Source: Rhizobium sp. CC-YZS058
GTDB taxonomy: Bacteria > Pseudomonadota > Alphaproteobacteria > Rhizobiales > Rhizobiaceae
Direction of reading: 5' to 3'
Length of the DNA stretch: 64,000 nucleotides
Assembly (NCBI RefSeq): GCF_034720595.1
Contig: NZ_JAYESJ010000001.1
Span: 3,498,001-3,562,000 of the forward strand
Below the pieces are notes generated by a model that saw nothing but the letters and a program-made list of their open reading frames with translations, ran no database searches and had not been told where the DNA came from. This document shows positions 8,850 to 18,018 of this stretch, piece by piece; the stretch's first letter is position 1; each line of letters begins with the position of its first letter. The translations under genes and the position numbers were made by a program.

Positions 8850-9941
8850 CTAGCTGGTCTGGCGGGAGAGCCGCGACATCAACTGCGCGGTGTAATCGAC
8901 CATCGGAACGATCCGCGCATAGTTCAGCCGCGTCGGCCCGATCACGCCGACCGCGCCGACCACCCGGTCCTCGCCATTGCGATAGGGCGCAACGATGAGC
9001 GAGGAACCGGAGAGCGAGAACAGCTTGTTCTCCGAGCCGATGAAGATGCGCACGCCGGGACCGGCTTCCGCGAGGTTCAAGAGCTCGATCAGGCTGTCCT
9101 TCTTCTCGAGATCGTCGAACAGCATGCGCAGCCGATCGATATCCTCCGCCCCGGTCAATCCTTCGAGCAGATTGGCGCGACCCCGCACGATGAGCTGCGT
9201 CGGATGGCGGTCCTCGCTTTCTTCACCCGACCAGATGGCAAGGCCACGCTCCACGAGGTCGCGCGAGAGCGCATCGAGCTCGCTGCGCACCTGCTCCTTG
9301 ACCTTCTGAAGCTGGCTGCGCACCTCGCCCAGCGTCTGCCCGGCCAGATGTGCGTTCAGGAAATTGGCGGCCTCGGTCAGCTGAGCGGATGTGACGCCCG
9401 CCGGCAGCTCGATGATCCGGTTTTCCACCTGGTCGCCGGCACCGACCAGCACGGCGAGCGCCTTGGTCGGCGCCACCCTCAGAAACTCGACATGCTTGAG
9501 CACCGGATCGGCCTTGGCGGTCATGACCAGGCCGGCGCCGCGCGACATGCCGGACAGGAGCTGGCTCGCCTCTGTCAGCAGCGCTTCCACCGGCTGCTCG
9601 CGATTGCCCCGGCGGATCTGCCGGTCGATATTGGCGCGGTCCTCGTCGGAAAGATTGCCGACCTGCATGAAGGCATCGACGAAGAAGCGAAGCCCGATCT
9701 GCGTCGGCAGGCGGCCGGCGCTGACATGGGGGGAATAGATGAGGCCGAGATCCTCCAGGTCGCTCATCACATTGCGCACGGAGGCCGGTGAGAGCGACAT
9801 GGGCAGCAGCCGGGACAGGCTGCGCGACCCGAGCGGCTCGCCGCTTTCCAGATAGCTTTCCACGATGCGACGAAAGATCTCTCCGGATCGTTCGTCGAGC
9901 AGCGCCAGGCGATCGCGCATTGCTGTCGTGTTCACCGCCAT
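8850..9941 (-). CDS. hrcA: Heat-inducible transcription repressor HrcA
   Basis: A 363-residue HrcA, the repressor that binds CIRCE operators and controls groESL-type chaperonin genes. The N-terminal winged helix has [20 protein letters not shown] and [20 protein letters not shown]; the GAF-like body follows, and the C-terminus has [20 protein letters not shown] and VDYTAQ near the end. ATG 9941 ([11 protein letters not shown]) is chosen over an open extension to 10013, which is Arg-rich and lacks a ribosome site. No CIRCE inverted repeat is present in the 162-bp gap to rph, consistent with the alphaproteobacterial pattern of CIRCE at groESL rather than hrcA. Confidence 0.96.
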   Translation of the reverse strand: MAVNTTAMRDRLALLDERSGEIFRRIVESYLESGEPLGSRSLSRLLPMSLSPASVRNVMSDLEDLGLIYSPHVSAGRLPTQIGLRFFVDAFMQVGNLSDEDRANIDRQIRRGNREQPVEALLTEASQLLSGMSRGAGLVMTAKADPVLKHVEFLRVAPTKALAVLVGAGDQVENRIIELPAGVTSAQLTEAANFLNAHLAGQTLGEVRSQLQKVKEQVRSELDALSRDLVERGLAIWSGEESEDRHPTQLIVRGRANLLEGLTGAEDIDRLRMLFDDLEKKDSLIELLNLAEAGPGVRIFIGSENKLFSLSGSSLIVAPYRNGEDRVVGAVGVIGPTRLNYARIVPMVDYTAQLMSRLSRQTS

Positions 9942-10103
9942 CAGTCTCTGTTGGCCCTTCTTGCCGTTTCGCCCTCGAAATATAGGACGTCTGCGCCTCC
10001 GACAAAAGGCCAAAGCCGCCCTGCCTTATCTTTGAGCGGCCGCATTTCCCTTACCTTCGACATAGGCTAGAAGGCACCCACAAGAACGATAAGGAGTGAA
10101 CCC

Positions 10104-10820
10104 ATGCGTCCCTCGGGCCGGAAAACAGATCAGATGCGCCAGGTCTCCTTCGAGCGCAACGTCTCGAAGCATGCCGAGGGCTCCTGCCTCGTCAAGTTCG
10201 GCGATACGCATGTGCTGTGCACCGCGAGCCTTGAGGAAAAGACGCCGCCATGGCTGCGCAACTCCGGCAAGGGCTGGGTGACGGCGGAATACGGCATGCT
10301 GCCGCGTGCCACCGGCGAGCGCATGAAGCGCGAGGCCGCCAGCGGCAAGCAGAGCGGCCGCACCCAGGAGATTCAGCGGCTGATCGGCCGCTCGCTGCGC
10401 GCGGTCGTCGACCTGCAGGCGCTCGGCGAACGGCAGATCTCGCTCGACTGCGACGTGATCCAGGCCGATGGCGGCACCCGCACGGCCTCGATCACCGGCG
10501 CCTGGATCGCGCTTCATGACTGCCTGAAGTGGATGGAAGCGCGCAACATGGTCAAGGTCGAGCGCGTGCTCAAAGATCATGTCGCTGCCATTTCCTGCGG
10601 CATCTTTGCCGATCAGGCCGTGATCGATCTCGACTATCTGGAGGACTCCGCCGCCGAGACCGACGCGAACTTCGTCATGACCGGCGCCGGCGGCATCGTC
10701 GAGATCCAGGGCACCGCGGAGGGCAAGCCGTTCTCAGAGGCCGAGTTCGCCTCGCTGATGGGCTTGGCAAAGAGCGGCATCAGCGATCTCGTCTCGCTGC
10801 AGAAGCAGACGATCGCCTGA
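10104..10820 (+). CDS. rph: Ribonuclease PH
   Basis: A 238-residue phosphorolytic 3'-5' exoribonuclease that trims tRNA 3' ends. The whole family pattern is present: [11 protein letters not shown] at the start, [53 protein letters not shown] (phosphate-binding Arg), and [19 protein letters not shown]. Length is exactly typical. A GAT-AAGGAG ribosome site (10089-10094) precedes the ATG. It is divergent from hrcA and leads a run rph-VOC-rdgB-hemW with short gaps (7, 9 and about 34 bp), probably one operon. Confidence 0.98.
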   Translation: MRPSGRKTDQMRQVSFERNVSKHAEGSCLVKFGDTHVLCTASLEEKTPPWLRNSGKGWVTAEYGMLPRATGERMKREAASGKQSGRTQEIQRLIGRSLRAVVDLQALGERQISLDCDVIQADGGTRTASITGAWIALHDCLKWMEARNMVKVERVLKDHVAAISCGIFADQAVIDLDYLEDSAAETDANFVMTGAGGIVEIQGTAEGKPFSEAEFASLMGLAKSGISDLVSLQKQTIA

Positions 10821-10827
10821 GGCACGA

Positions 10828-11250
10828 ATGGCCGCAATCCGCACGCAAGCTCTGGCCGGCATTCTGGAAACGGCGCTCTATGCGCCGGATCTCGATGCGG
10901 CGGAAGCCTTCTACGGCGGCGTCCTCGGCCTTCGACAGATCGGCAAGGTCGAAAACCGCCACATCTTCTACCGATGTGGCGCCGGTGTGCTGCTGATCTT
11001 CAACCCGGAAGAGACGGAGGCGCCGGGACCCGGGCTTCCCGTTCCGCCCCATGGCAGCCGCGGCCCGGGGCATCTCTGCTTCCGCGTTGACGCCGCAGCG
11101 CTGGACAGCGTCAAGACCGGGCTGCAGGACGCGGGCATCGCCATCGAGGCGGAGATCACCTGGCCGACAGGCGCCCGCTCCTTCTATTTCCGCGATCCGG
11201 CCGGCAACAGCCTGGAATGCGGCGAACCGAAACTCTGGAACCTGGACTGA
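10828..11250 (+). CDS. VOC (glyoxalase/bleomycin-resistance) family protein
   Basis: A 140-residue single-module vicinal-oxygen-chelate protein. It starts with the beta-alpha-beta hallmark ILETALYAPDLDAAEAFYGGVLGL and ends with SFYFRDPAGNSLECGEP, the usual metal-ligand Glu strand. A central GPGHLCFRVDAAALD supplies the histidine strand. Such proteins are metal-dependent lyases, isomerases or dioxygenases, or antibiotic-binding proteins; the substrate cannot be told. It is inserted between rph and rdgB with gaps under 10 bp, so it is co-transcribed with them. That placement gives no functional clue beyond housekeeping expression. Confidence 0.85.
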   Translation: MAAIRTQALAGILETALYAPDLDAAEAFYGGVLGLRQIGKVENRHIFYRCGAGVLLIFNPEETEAPGPGLPVPPHGSRGPGHLCFRVDAAALDSVKTGLQDAGIAIEAEITWPTGARSFYFRDPAGNSLECGEPKLWNLD

Positions 11251-11259
11251 GGGGCCGAC

Positions 11260-11907
11260 ATGACACGCACGCTCGACACCAAGACCCTGATCGTCGCCAG
11301 CCACAATGCCGGCAAGATCCGCGAAATCCGCGACCTGATCGGCCCGCTCGGCTTCTCCGCCCAGTCGGCCGCCGACCTGAACTTCATCGAACCGGACGAG
11401 ACCGGCACGACCTTCGAGGAGAATGCCACGATCAAAGCCTTGGCTTCGGCCCAGGCTGCGGGCCTTCCTGCACTTTCGGACGATTCCGGCCTGGTGATCG
11501 ACGCGCTGAACGGCGACCCCGGCGTCTATACCGCCAACTGGGCCGAGACGGCCGATGGCACGCGCGATTTCGCCATGGCCATGCAGAAGGTGGAAGATGC
11601 GCTGCAGAAGGCCGGCGCCACGACCCCCGATGCCCGCAGCGCCCGCTTCGTCTCCGTTCTCTGCCTTGCCTGGCCGGACGGGCATGTGGAACTGTTCCGC
11701 GGCGAAGTGGAAGGCACGGTCGTCTGGCCGCCGCGGGGAACCCAAGGGTTCGGCTACGACCCGATCTTCAAGCCGGAGGGCCATGAGACGACATTCGGCG
11801 AAATGAGTGCGGACGACAAACACGGCTGGAAGCCCGGCGATGCGACGGCGCTCTCGCACCGCGCCCGCGCCTTCAAGCTCTTTGCGGAGACCTGCCTTGG
11901 GGCATGA
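11260..11907 (+). CDS. rdgB: RdgB/HAM1 family non-canonical purine NTP pyrophosphatase
   Basis: A 215-residue house-cleaning pyrophosphatase that hydrolyses dITP, dXTP and ITP to the monophosphates and so prevents mutagenic incorporation. Recognisable blocks are [17 protein letters not shown] (substrate loop), [25 protein letters not shown] (catalytic acidic patch), [14 protein letters not shown] and ALSHRARA at the C-terminus. Length is normal. It sits 9 bp after the VOC gene, and its 3' end lies next to or overlaps the 5' end of hemW, depending on which hemW start is used. Confidence 0.96.
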   Translation: MTRTLDTKTLIVASHNAGKIREIRDLIGPLGFSAQSAADLNFIEPDETGTTFEENATIKALASAQAAGLPALSDDSGLVIDALNGDPGVYTANWAETADGTRDFAMAMQKVEDALQKAGATTPDARSARFVSVLCLAWPDGHVELFRGEVEGTVVWPPRGTQGFGYDPIFKPEGHETTFGEMSADDKHGWKPGDATALSHRARAFKLFAETCLGA

Positions 11908-11941
11908 TGCACCGGCGCGCCTGCGCCACCTGACCGACAGC

Positions 11942-13087
11942 ATGGATCCGGGCTTCGGCGTCTATGTGCACTGGCCGTTCTGCGCGGCCAAATGCCCCTA
12001 TTGCGACTTCAACAGCCATGTCCGCCACCAAGGCGTGGACCAGCCACGTTTCGTAGCCGCCTTCCTGACCGAGATGATGGCCATGCGCCAGCTCTCCGGG
12101 CCGCGCAGCGTCACCAGCATCTTCCTCGGCGGCGGCACGCCGTCCTTGATGAACCCGGCGACCGTTGAGGCGATTCTCGACGGCATCGCCAATCTCTGGC
12201 ATGTGCCTGACGGCATCGAGATCACCATGGAGGCCAATCCCTCGAGTGTCGAGGCGACGCGCTTCCGTGGCTACCGCTCGGCCGGCGTCAACCGCGTGTC
12301 TCTCGGCGTCCAGGCGCTGAACGACCGGGACCTGAAGCTGCTTGGCCGGTTGCACGATGTGGAGAATGCGCTGACCGCGATCCGGCTGGCGCGCGAGATC
12401 TTCCCGCGCATGTCCTTCGACCTCATCTACGCCCGGCCGAACCAGACGGTGGAGGCCTGGGAGGCGGAGCTGAAGCAGTCGGTGTCCTATGCCGTCGACC
12501 ATCTCTCGCTCTACCAGCTGACGATCGAGGAGGGCACGCCCTTCTACGGCCTGCACAAGGCGGGCAAGCTGATCGTGCCGGACGGCGACCAATCGGCGCT
12601 GCTCTACGAGGCGACGCAGAGCATTACCGCGGCGATCGGCATGCCGGCCTACGAAGTCTCCAACCACGCGGCACCCGGCGCCGAAAGCCGCCACAACCTG
12701 ACCTACTGGCGCTATGGCGACTATGCGGGCATTGGCCCCGGCGCCCATGGCCGCCTGACCGTCGGCCGCGACAAGCTGGCGACCGCCACGGAACGTCAGC
12801 CGGAAGCCTGGCTCGACCATGTCGAGCGCCACGGCCATGGCATGGTTGATCGAGAATTGCTGGACCGCGAGGAGCAGGCCGACGAACTGCTGCTGATGGG
12901 CCTTCGCCTCAAGGAAGGCATCGACCTCACCCGCTGGCAGTCGCTTTCCGGCCGCATGCCCGACCCGGACCGCGAGGCGACCCTGATCGAACACGGCTTC
13001 ATCGAACGCCTCGGCAACTCCCGCCTGCGCTGCACCCCGGCCGGCATGCTGATCCTCGACGCGGTGGTCGCCGATCTGGCGTGTTGA
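11942..13087 (+). CDS. hemW: Radical SAM protein HemW (heme chaperone)
   Basis: A 381-residue radical SAM protein with the CX3CX2C cluster motif in WPFCAAKCPYCDFNSH near residue 15, GGGTPSLM, and the C-terminal HemN-like domain ending in RLRCTPAGMLILDAVV. HemW is now regarded as a heme-insertion chaperone rather than an oxygen-independent coproporphyrinogen oxidase. Its conserved position after rdgB supports HemW over HemN. ATG 11942 gives MDPGFGVYVHWPF; an in-frame TTG at 11897 would add 15 residues and overlap rdgB by 11 bp, so the exact start is uncertain. Confidence 0.92.
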   Translation: MDPGFGVYVHWPFCAAKCPYCDFNSHVRHQGVDQPRFVAAFLTEMMAMRQLSGPRSVTSIFLGGGTPSLMNPATVEAILDGIANLWHVPDGIEITMEANPSSVEATRFRGYRSAGVNRVSLGVQALNDRDLKLLGRLHDVENALTAIRLAREIFPRMSFDLIYARPNQTVEAWEAELKQSVSYAVDHLSLYQLTIEEGTPFYGLHKAGKLIVPDGDQSALLYEATQSITAAIGMPAYEVSNHAAPGAESRHNLTYWRYGDYAGIGPGAHGRLTVGRDKLATATERQPEAWLDHVERHGHGMVDRELLDREEQADELLLMGLRLKEGIDLTRWQSLSGRMPDPDREATLIEHGFIERLGNSRLRCTPAGMLILDAVVADLAC

Positions 13088-13107
13088 AGAGGGGCATCCG
13101 CCCCTCT
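13088..13107. terminator. Bidirectional terminator-like hairpin between hemW and M29 peptidase
   Basis: An uninterrupted 8-bp stem (AGAGGGGC / GCCCCTCT) with a four-base ATCC loop begins directly after the hemW stop and ends 14 bp before the stop of the convergent aminopeptidase gene. It has no T-tract. Placement between two convergent stops fits a shared terminator or an RNA 3'-end stabiliser. Confidence 0.6.
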
Positions 13108-13121
13108 CTACGTCTCGCGCC

Positions 13122-14366
13122 TTAAGCCCACTCGCCCTTGCGCATCACCGGCACGCGGCTGCCGTCCTCGCGCAGGCCGTCGATGTCGACCTTGTCGGAG
13201 CCGATCATCCAGTCGATGTGGATGAGGCTGGCATTGCCGCCGCGGGCCTTGATCTCGTCTTCCGAAAGCGTGGCGCCGTTCAGGAAGCACTTGGAATAGC
13301 ACTGGCCGAGCGCGATGTGGCAGGACGCGTTTTCATCGAACAGGGTGTTGTAGAACAGGATGCCGCTGGCAGAGATCGGCGAGGAATGCGGAACGAGCGC
13401 CACTTCGCCGAGCCGGCGCGCGCCTTCATCCGTATCCAGCACCTTCAGCAACACCTCTTCGCCCTTCGACGCCTTGGCCTCGACGATCCGCCCGCCTTCG
13501 AAGCGGACCTGGATATCGTCGATGAGGGTGCCCTGGTGCGAAAGCGGCTTGGTCGAGGAAACATGGCCTTCGACCTTCAGCGCATGCGGCGTGGTGAAGA
13601 CTTCCTCGGTCGGGATGTTTGGATTGCAGGTGATGCCGTTGCGCGCCTGCGAGGCGCCGCCATGCCACTCATGCTCGTCGGCAAGGCCGACGGTCAGATC
13701 CGTGCCGGGCCCTGTGAAATGGAGCGCGGAGAAGCGCTCGCCGTTGAGCCAGGCCGAGCGGCGGTGAAGCTCGGCATTGTGCGCCTTCCAGGCTTCGACC
13801 GGATCGTCCAGATCCACCCGCGCGGCGGCGAAGATGGCATCGGCCAGCTTGGCCACCGCGGCGTCGTCGCTGTCGCCGGGGAACATGACCTTGGCCCAGG
13901 CGAGGCTCGGATAGGGCACCAGATTCCAGTTGATCTCGAAATTGGCGATCTTTTCCAGCGCCGGGCGATAGGCGATCGACTGCGCCTTGTTGGCGCGGGC
14001 GACCTTGGCCGGGTCCTGCGCGGCGAGCATCAGCGGATTGTCACCGACGACCGCGAGCCGCGCGGCATTGCCGGCATAGGCCTTGGCCATCCCTTCATAA
14101 AGCCAGTCCGCGGCGCGATCGAAGCTCTCGTCGGACGCATGTGCATAGCGCGCCAGCGTCGCCTCCTCGTCGGAATAGATCGTCGTCACCAGCCCGGCAC
14201 CGGCGAGATAGGCATGTTTGGTAATCAGCCGGACGAAGGGCGCGGTGTTGAGCGGCGCCGTCATGACCAGATCCTGCCCCCGCTCAAGCCTCAACCCAAT
14301 CTTGACGGCGACCTCGGCGAGCTTGTCGAGTTTGTGGGGATCGATGGAGGACGGCAGGGATGTCAT
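13122..14366 (-). CDS. M29 family (thermophilic-type) aminopeptidase
   Basis: A 414-residue metallo-aminopeptidase of MEROPS family M29 (AmpS/aminopeptidase T). The conserved metal-binding segments are visible: IPTEEVFTTP (paired Glu), LGEVALVPHSSPIS (Glu and His), ENASCHIALGQCY (His), and HIDWMIGSDKVDIDG (His and Asp). It cleaves N-terminal residues with broad specificity, in the cytoplasm since no signal peptide is present. It is a single transcription unit, convergent with hemW and separated by 72 bp from the capsule export permease on the same strand. Confidence 0.93.
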   Translation of the reverse strand: MTSLPSSIDPHKLDKLAEVAVKIGLRLERGQDLVMTAPLNTAPFVRLITKHAYLAGAGLVTTIYSDEEATLARYAHASDESFDRAADWLYEGMAKAYAGNAARLAVVGDNPLMLAAQDPAKVARANKAQSIAYRPALEKIANFEINWNLVPYPSLAWAKVMFPGDSDDAAVAKLADAIFAAARVDLDDPVEAWKAHNAELHRRSAWLNGERFSALHFTGPGTDLTVGLADEHEWHGGASQARNGITCNPNIPTEEVFTTPHALKVEGHVSSTKPLSHQGTLIDDIQVRFEGGRIVEAKASKGEEVLLKVLDTDEGARRLGEVALVPHSSPISASGILFYNTLFDENASCHIALGQCYSKCFLNGATLSEDEIKARGGNASLIHIDWMIGSDKVDIDGLREDGSRVPVMRKGEWA

Positions 14367-14438
14367 GGGGGACCTTCGTGGCTGATATGAAAACGAACGC
14401 GCTTCACAAGCTAGGAATCAAAGCCGTGACGTCCAGCC

Positions 14439-15230
14439 TCAATTGGCACTGCGGTAATTTCGCAACGCGCGTTCAATGGCAAGACCGAGGACCATAACGG
14501 CAGCCGTCCAGCCGAGAAGATAATTCACCGACAGGAGATGCGTGGGATAGGTCGGATAGAATGCCGATCGGCACAGCGCAACGAAATGCATGATGGGACT
14601 GAACGAGAGATAATAGCGCATCTGCTCGTTCATATATTCGGGAATGTAGAAGACTGCCGCGAAGAAGATCTGCACGCGCGCGATGATGCCCCAGACCATT
14701 TTCCAGATGGGGATCAGATACATCAGCACCGCGTTCACGAGTCCGATCCCGAAAGCGAAGAGCGAGATCAGAATAAGAAACTCGACCAGCGCAAAGGGTC
14801 GGTACGGCATGATGAAGCGCGAACTGCCGAAGAGGCCGATCATCGCCAGCATAGTGATGAAGATGATGGTGAAGGACAGGAACTCGATGAAGCAGCGTGC
14901 GATCGCGTAGTCGATCGCTTCCACATAGGGAATGATCGTTACGGCCCGCGCAGCGTCGATGGCCGTCGCGGCACGCAGCGAAATGATCCGGAAATACAGG
15001 ACCGGAAAGAGCCCTGTCATGATGAACAGCAACAAACTGTCGCCGATCAGAAGTTTATGGTGCAGGACCTCGAAGATGATCCAATGCACCACGATCGTGA
15101 ACATCATCTCGCCGAGATCGAACAGCTGCTTGAACGCATGCTTGCTGTTTCTCAGGCGAACCTCTCGGATCGTCAGCGCACTCACGATGCGCAGCTGACG
15201 CGAGATACCGGTGGTGATGACGTCACTCAT
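14439..15230 (-). CDS. Polysaccharide ABC exporter permease (KpsM/RkpT-like)
   Basis: A 263-residue ABC-2 type permease with about six hydrophobic helices, for example LGEMMFTIVVHWIIFEVLHH and SLLLFIMTGLFPVLYF. The C-terminal region FSPIMHFVALCRSAFYPTYP is characteristic of capsule-export permeases of the KpsM/Wzm group, which move a completed, lipid-linked polysaccharide across the inner membrane. It is the last gene of a minus-strand run with a KpsE-like protein 30 bp upstream. Its ATPase partner is not adjacent but lies on the plus strand at 21530. That split is unusual but both are in the same locus. Confidence 0.87.
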   Translation of the reverse strand: MSDVITTGISRQLRIVSALTIREVRLRNSKHAFKQLFDLGEMMFTIVVHWIIFEVLHHKLLIGDSLLLFIMTGLFPVLYFRIISLRAATAIDAARAVTIIPYVEAIDYAIARCFIEFLSFTIIFITMLAMIGLFGSSRFIMPYRPFALVEFLILISLFAFGIGLVNAVLMYLIPIWKMVWGIIARVQIFFAAVFYIPEYMNEQMRYYLSFSPIMHFVALCRSAFYPTYPTHLLSVNYLLGWTAAVMVLGLAIERALRNYRSAN

Positions 15231-15260
15231 GCGCGTCTCTCGAGCTGCGTCGCCGCCATA

Positions 15261-16559
15261 TCAGGCGTGATCGCGGATGCTGTAGTAGATGAGCGTGAGG
15301 ACGATCCAGACGCCGCATGCGGACAGGAAGAGCAGCATCGTATCGGCAAAGACGAGCGGATAGGATGCGATTTGCGGCAATCCCGGCTGCACATAGGTTG
15401 CCAGGTAGATATAGTTGTTGTTGGCCAGAACACGAGCCGTTTCGTAGTTCGTCAAGGCTGACTGGTAGAGCTTCGTCGCGATATCGAGATCGGCTTTCAG
15501 CTCGTCATAGCGCGAGACCATCGCGGCGTCTGCCATGGCGACGTCATCGCCATCAGACAGCTCGCCGGTTGCGGTGACCTTGCTCTGCATCTCGTCGATC
15601 TGTGCCCGTGTGGCATCGATCTGGGACTTGAGCACGGCCAGGCGCGGCGACTTCGGATCCATATAGCTGGTGAGGGAGCCGTATCGGCCCTCAAGTTCCG
15701 CGAGCGAGGCGCGCAGCTTCCCCTGAAGCTGCAGCTTGCCTTCCGCTTCCATACGGGCATCGATCGTGCGCTGTCCGGTCCGCAGCGCCGTTTCCTGGGC
15801 CCGAACTTCTTTCATCCGCGCTTCGGCGATGTCGAGTTCCTTCTTGGCATAGCCAAGCTGCCCGAAACGGGCTTTCTCGGAAATCCCGTTGACCAGTTCC
15901 TCGCACAACACCTTCAGCGTCGATGCGATCTTCATCGCGTCTTCGGGATTGAAAGCGGTTACCTGAACGGTGTTGATCCCCGTGGTGATGTCGAAGCTGG
16001 TCGTGATGCGCTTGCCCCAGTACTTCACCAGCTTTTCAACCGAGACGTTCTCGCCGAGCCGGGAGATCGGATCGATCGTGTCGCGCGTGTACATGGCGCG
16101 CAAGTCGACTTCCTTTTGAAGGGCGTCGACCACATCGCGACTTTCGATGTAATCGGAAACGATGAAGCTGTTCGACAAGGCGATTGCCGCTGCGCCGGAC
16201 TGGGCAATCGGCGCACCTTCGGCCGGCCGCACGGAGAAGCGGAACTCGGACACATATTGCGGGGAAGCAAAGAAGGCGAAATAGCAGAAACCGATCGTCG
16301 TAGGGACGATCACCATGAGAAAGAAGGCGATCCAGGTGCCGGAAAAACCGCCCTTGGTCTTGGCGGCCAAGGTTGCCATCTTCTCCGAACGGTAGGTCAC
16401 GCGGGTCTTGCGGACCGGCCGCGCCGGTACCTCCGGCATCTTCCGAGCGACCGGCATCTGCTTCATCGGGCGAACTTCGTCGAGCCTGAGAACGAGGGCA
16501 CTGTCGCGCTCGCGCGTTTTTACCTTGTCAGGCTTCGCGTTGGATTCCGACACTCGCAT
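15261..16559 (-). CDS. KpsE/RkpR-like capsule export inner-membrane protein
   Basis: A 432-residue polysaccharide co-polymerase-type protein. A basic cytoplasmic N-terminus (about 75 residues, with KTRVTYRSEKMATLAAK) precedes a membrane helix (FLMVIVPTTIGFCYFAFF). The periplasmic part has YVSEFRFSVRPAEG, typical of the KpsE/CtrB family, and a long coiled coil at about residues 235-345. A C-terminal helix (FADTMLLFLSACGVWIVLTL) returns to the membrane. KpsE-type proteins bridge the ABC exporter and the outer-membrane channel. The gene lies between the permease and the outer-membrane export gene, the expected order. Identity to S. meliloti RkpR is inferred. Confidence 0.87.
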   Translation of the reverse strand: MRVSESNAKPDKVKTRERDSALVLRLDEVRPMKQMPVARKMPEVPARPVRKTRVTYRSEKMATLAAKTKGGFSGTWIAFFLMVIVPTTIGFCYFAFFASPQYVSEFRFSVRPAEGAPIAQSGAAAIALSNSFIVSDYIESRDVVDALQKEVDLRAMYTRDTIDPISRLGENVSVEKLVKYWGKRITTSFDITTGINTVQVTAFNPEDAMKIASTLKVLCEELVNGISEKARFGQLGYAKKELDIAEARMKEVRAQETALRTGQRTIDARMEAEGKLQLQGKLRASLAELEGRYGSLTSYMDPKSPRLAVLKSQIDATRAQIDEMQSKVTATGELSDGDDVAMADAAMVSRYDELKADLDIATKLYQSALTNYETARVLANNNYIYLATYVQPGLPQIASYPLVFADTMLLFLSACGVWIVLTLIYYSIRDHA

Positions 16560-16701
16560 CTCCTGGTCACACCATAGCGCCGATGCAACGCGTCATAGCA
16601 TGACGCCCGCCTGTTCGAAAGTCCGGCCTGCAGCCTGCCGTGCGCTGTTCAAGCAGGCGATGCAGGAGGAAAGCGGCGCCTTTGAGGCGCTGCCTGTCCG
16701 A

Positions 16702-17868
16702 TTACTTCTCGAGGTTCTGTAGCGAATTGCCGACCTGGGCCACCTGGGCCACCGGCGCCGCCGTCGAAGAGACGAGGGTCGCGAATTTGCGAACCTCCGC
16801 CAGCGACGCGTTCGCGATGTACACAAGGTCCCGATTCCGCATGGCGAAGCCCTTGAGCAGGAAGAAGCCGCTCGGATCCCTCAGATCGACCTGATAGATG
16901 ACATTGGTCGTCGGCCCAAGGGGCGAAACCTTGCCATGCGTCAGGCGGCGCACAAGTTCGGAGGATTCCGTCCGATAGATGAAAATGCCCTTTGCATTGG
17001 CACGCTCGTCGCTGAGGCCACCCACCTTGGCCAGAGCCTGGTTCAGGTAGAGTTGCGATTCGTCGAACTGGACCGACGCATTGGCATAGGTCGCACCGAA
17101 GACCGTGAAGCTGCGCGGCTGGCGGATCAGCGCGATCACATCATCCGACTGCACGGAAATATTTTCGGCAGGATCCGAAATCAACCGTTCCATCGGAATC
17201 GTTTCGGTCCGACTGCCACGGGTGATCTGAACGGAAAGCTGATGCGACTCGATGCGAGGTCCGCCGGCCTCCGCGATGACGTCGATCAGCTTCTCGCCGC
17301 GAGCGGACAAGGGAATTCGTCCGCTGCGCGCGACCTCGCCGGTGACCGTCACCGTGTTGGAAACGTTCTTGATGACGCTGACGAGAACCTGCGGCTCGAC
17401 CGCCATGCGCGCCAATGCTTTTTCGACGGCCTGCTTCACCTGCTCCGGGGTCCGGCCTGCTGCCTGGATGTTTCCGGCATAAGGAACGGAGATCATTCCG
17501 CTTTCGGACACGGGCTGCTCGGGGATCACCGTGGCGCCATGACCGTTTCCGGTGCTGAACAGGCCTTCCGGCGAGGCCTCCCAGATTGAGACGGCAACGG
17601 AATCACCGACGCCGATGATCGATGAGCTGCGCTTGCGCCCGTTGCCGAGCGTGTTGGCAAGCTGGTTTTCCATGGTGGTGGAGAGCATGGCGATCGCGTC
17701 GGGCGTGACGTCGATAAGCGTGTAGGGAGCATAGCTCTCCTTGCCGCCGCGCTCGATTGCGCCTGCGCTGGGGCCCGATGTTGGCATGATTGTGCAGGAT
17801 GTCGTGACGAGGCCGATGGCAGCCGTCATGGACAGCAGGGCAAGTCTTGAAAAGAGCGGCATATGCAT
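16702..17868 (-). CDS. Outer-membrane polysaccharide export lipoprotein (Wza/KpsD-type)
   Basis: A 388-residue export protein. The N-terminus is a signal peptide ending near TTSC, a plausible but non-canonical lipobox (Thr at -3). The Poly_export domain follows (SVAVSIWEASPEGLFS, ISVPYAGNIQAAGRTPEQVK), then SLBB-type repeats (VTVTGEVARSGRIPLSARGE; SFTVFGATYANASVQF) and RDPSGFFLLKGFAMRNRDLVY at the C-terminus. It would form the outer-membrane channel for the capsule made by this locus. It precedes the KpsE-like gene by 142 bp on the same strand. Lipidation would need LspA, encoded at 3928. Confidence 0.9.
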   Translation of the reverse strand: MHMPLFSRLALLSMTAAIGLVTTSCTIMPTSGPSAGAIERGGKESYAPYTLIDVTPDAIAMLSTTMENQLANTLGNGRKRSSSIIGVGDSVAVSIWEASPEGLFSTGNGHGATVIPEQPVSESGMISVPYAGNIQAAGRTPEQVKQAVEKALARMAVEPQVLVSVIKNVSNTVTVTGEVARSGRIPLSARGEKLIDVIAEAGGPRIESHQLSVQITRGSRTETIPMERLISDPAENISVQSDDVIALIRQPRSFTVFGATYANASVQFDESQLYLNQALAKVGGLSDERANAKGIFIYRTESSELVRRLTHGKVSPLGPTTNVIYQVDLRDPSGFFLLKGFAMRNRDLVYIANASLAEVRKFATLVSSTAAPVAQVAQVGNSLQNLEK

Positions 17869-17922
17869 CCTTGCGCGCGAGGCTCCCGGTCAGGACGCCC
17901 CCGCCCTCGAAAGTCCAATGCC

Positions 17923-17939
17923 GTTGTCGATATAACAAC
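17923..17939. promoter_or_regulatory. Inverted repeat upstream of the export lipoprotein gene
   Basis: GTTGT and ACAAC flank a 7-bp centre, forming a 17-bp dyad whose near edge is 54 bp before the ATG at 17868, in an A/T-richer stretch. Position and symmetry fit a regulator-binding site in the promoter region of the minus-strand export genes. The regulator is unknown, and a dyad this short can arise by chance. Confidence 0.35.
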
Positions 17940-18018
17940 AGCATCTGTTAAACAATGACCTCCCAGCCGCAGCCGCATAAGAAATTTGGCTTGTGGCAGG
18001 TTGGCCGAAAAGCCCGCA

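Noticed and set aside
9942..10103. CIRCE operator for HrcA in the hrcA/rph gap
   Set aside because: No TTAGCACTC-N9-GAGTGCTAA-like inverted repeat was found in the gap.
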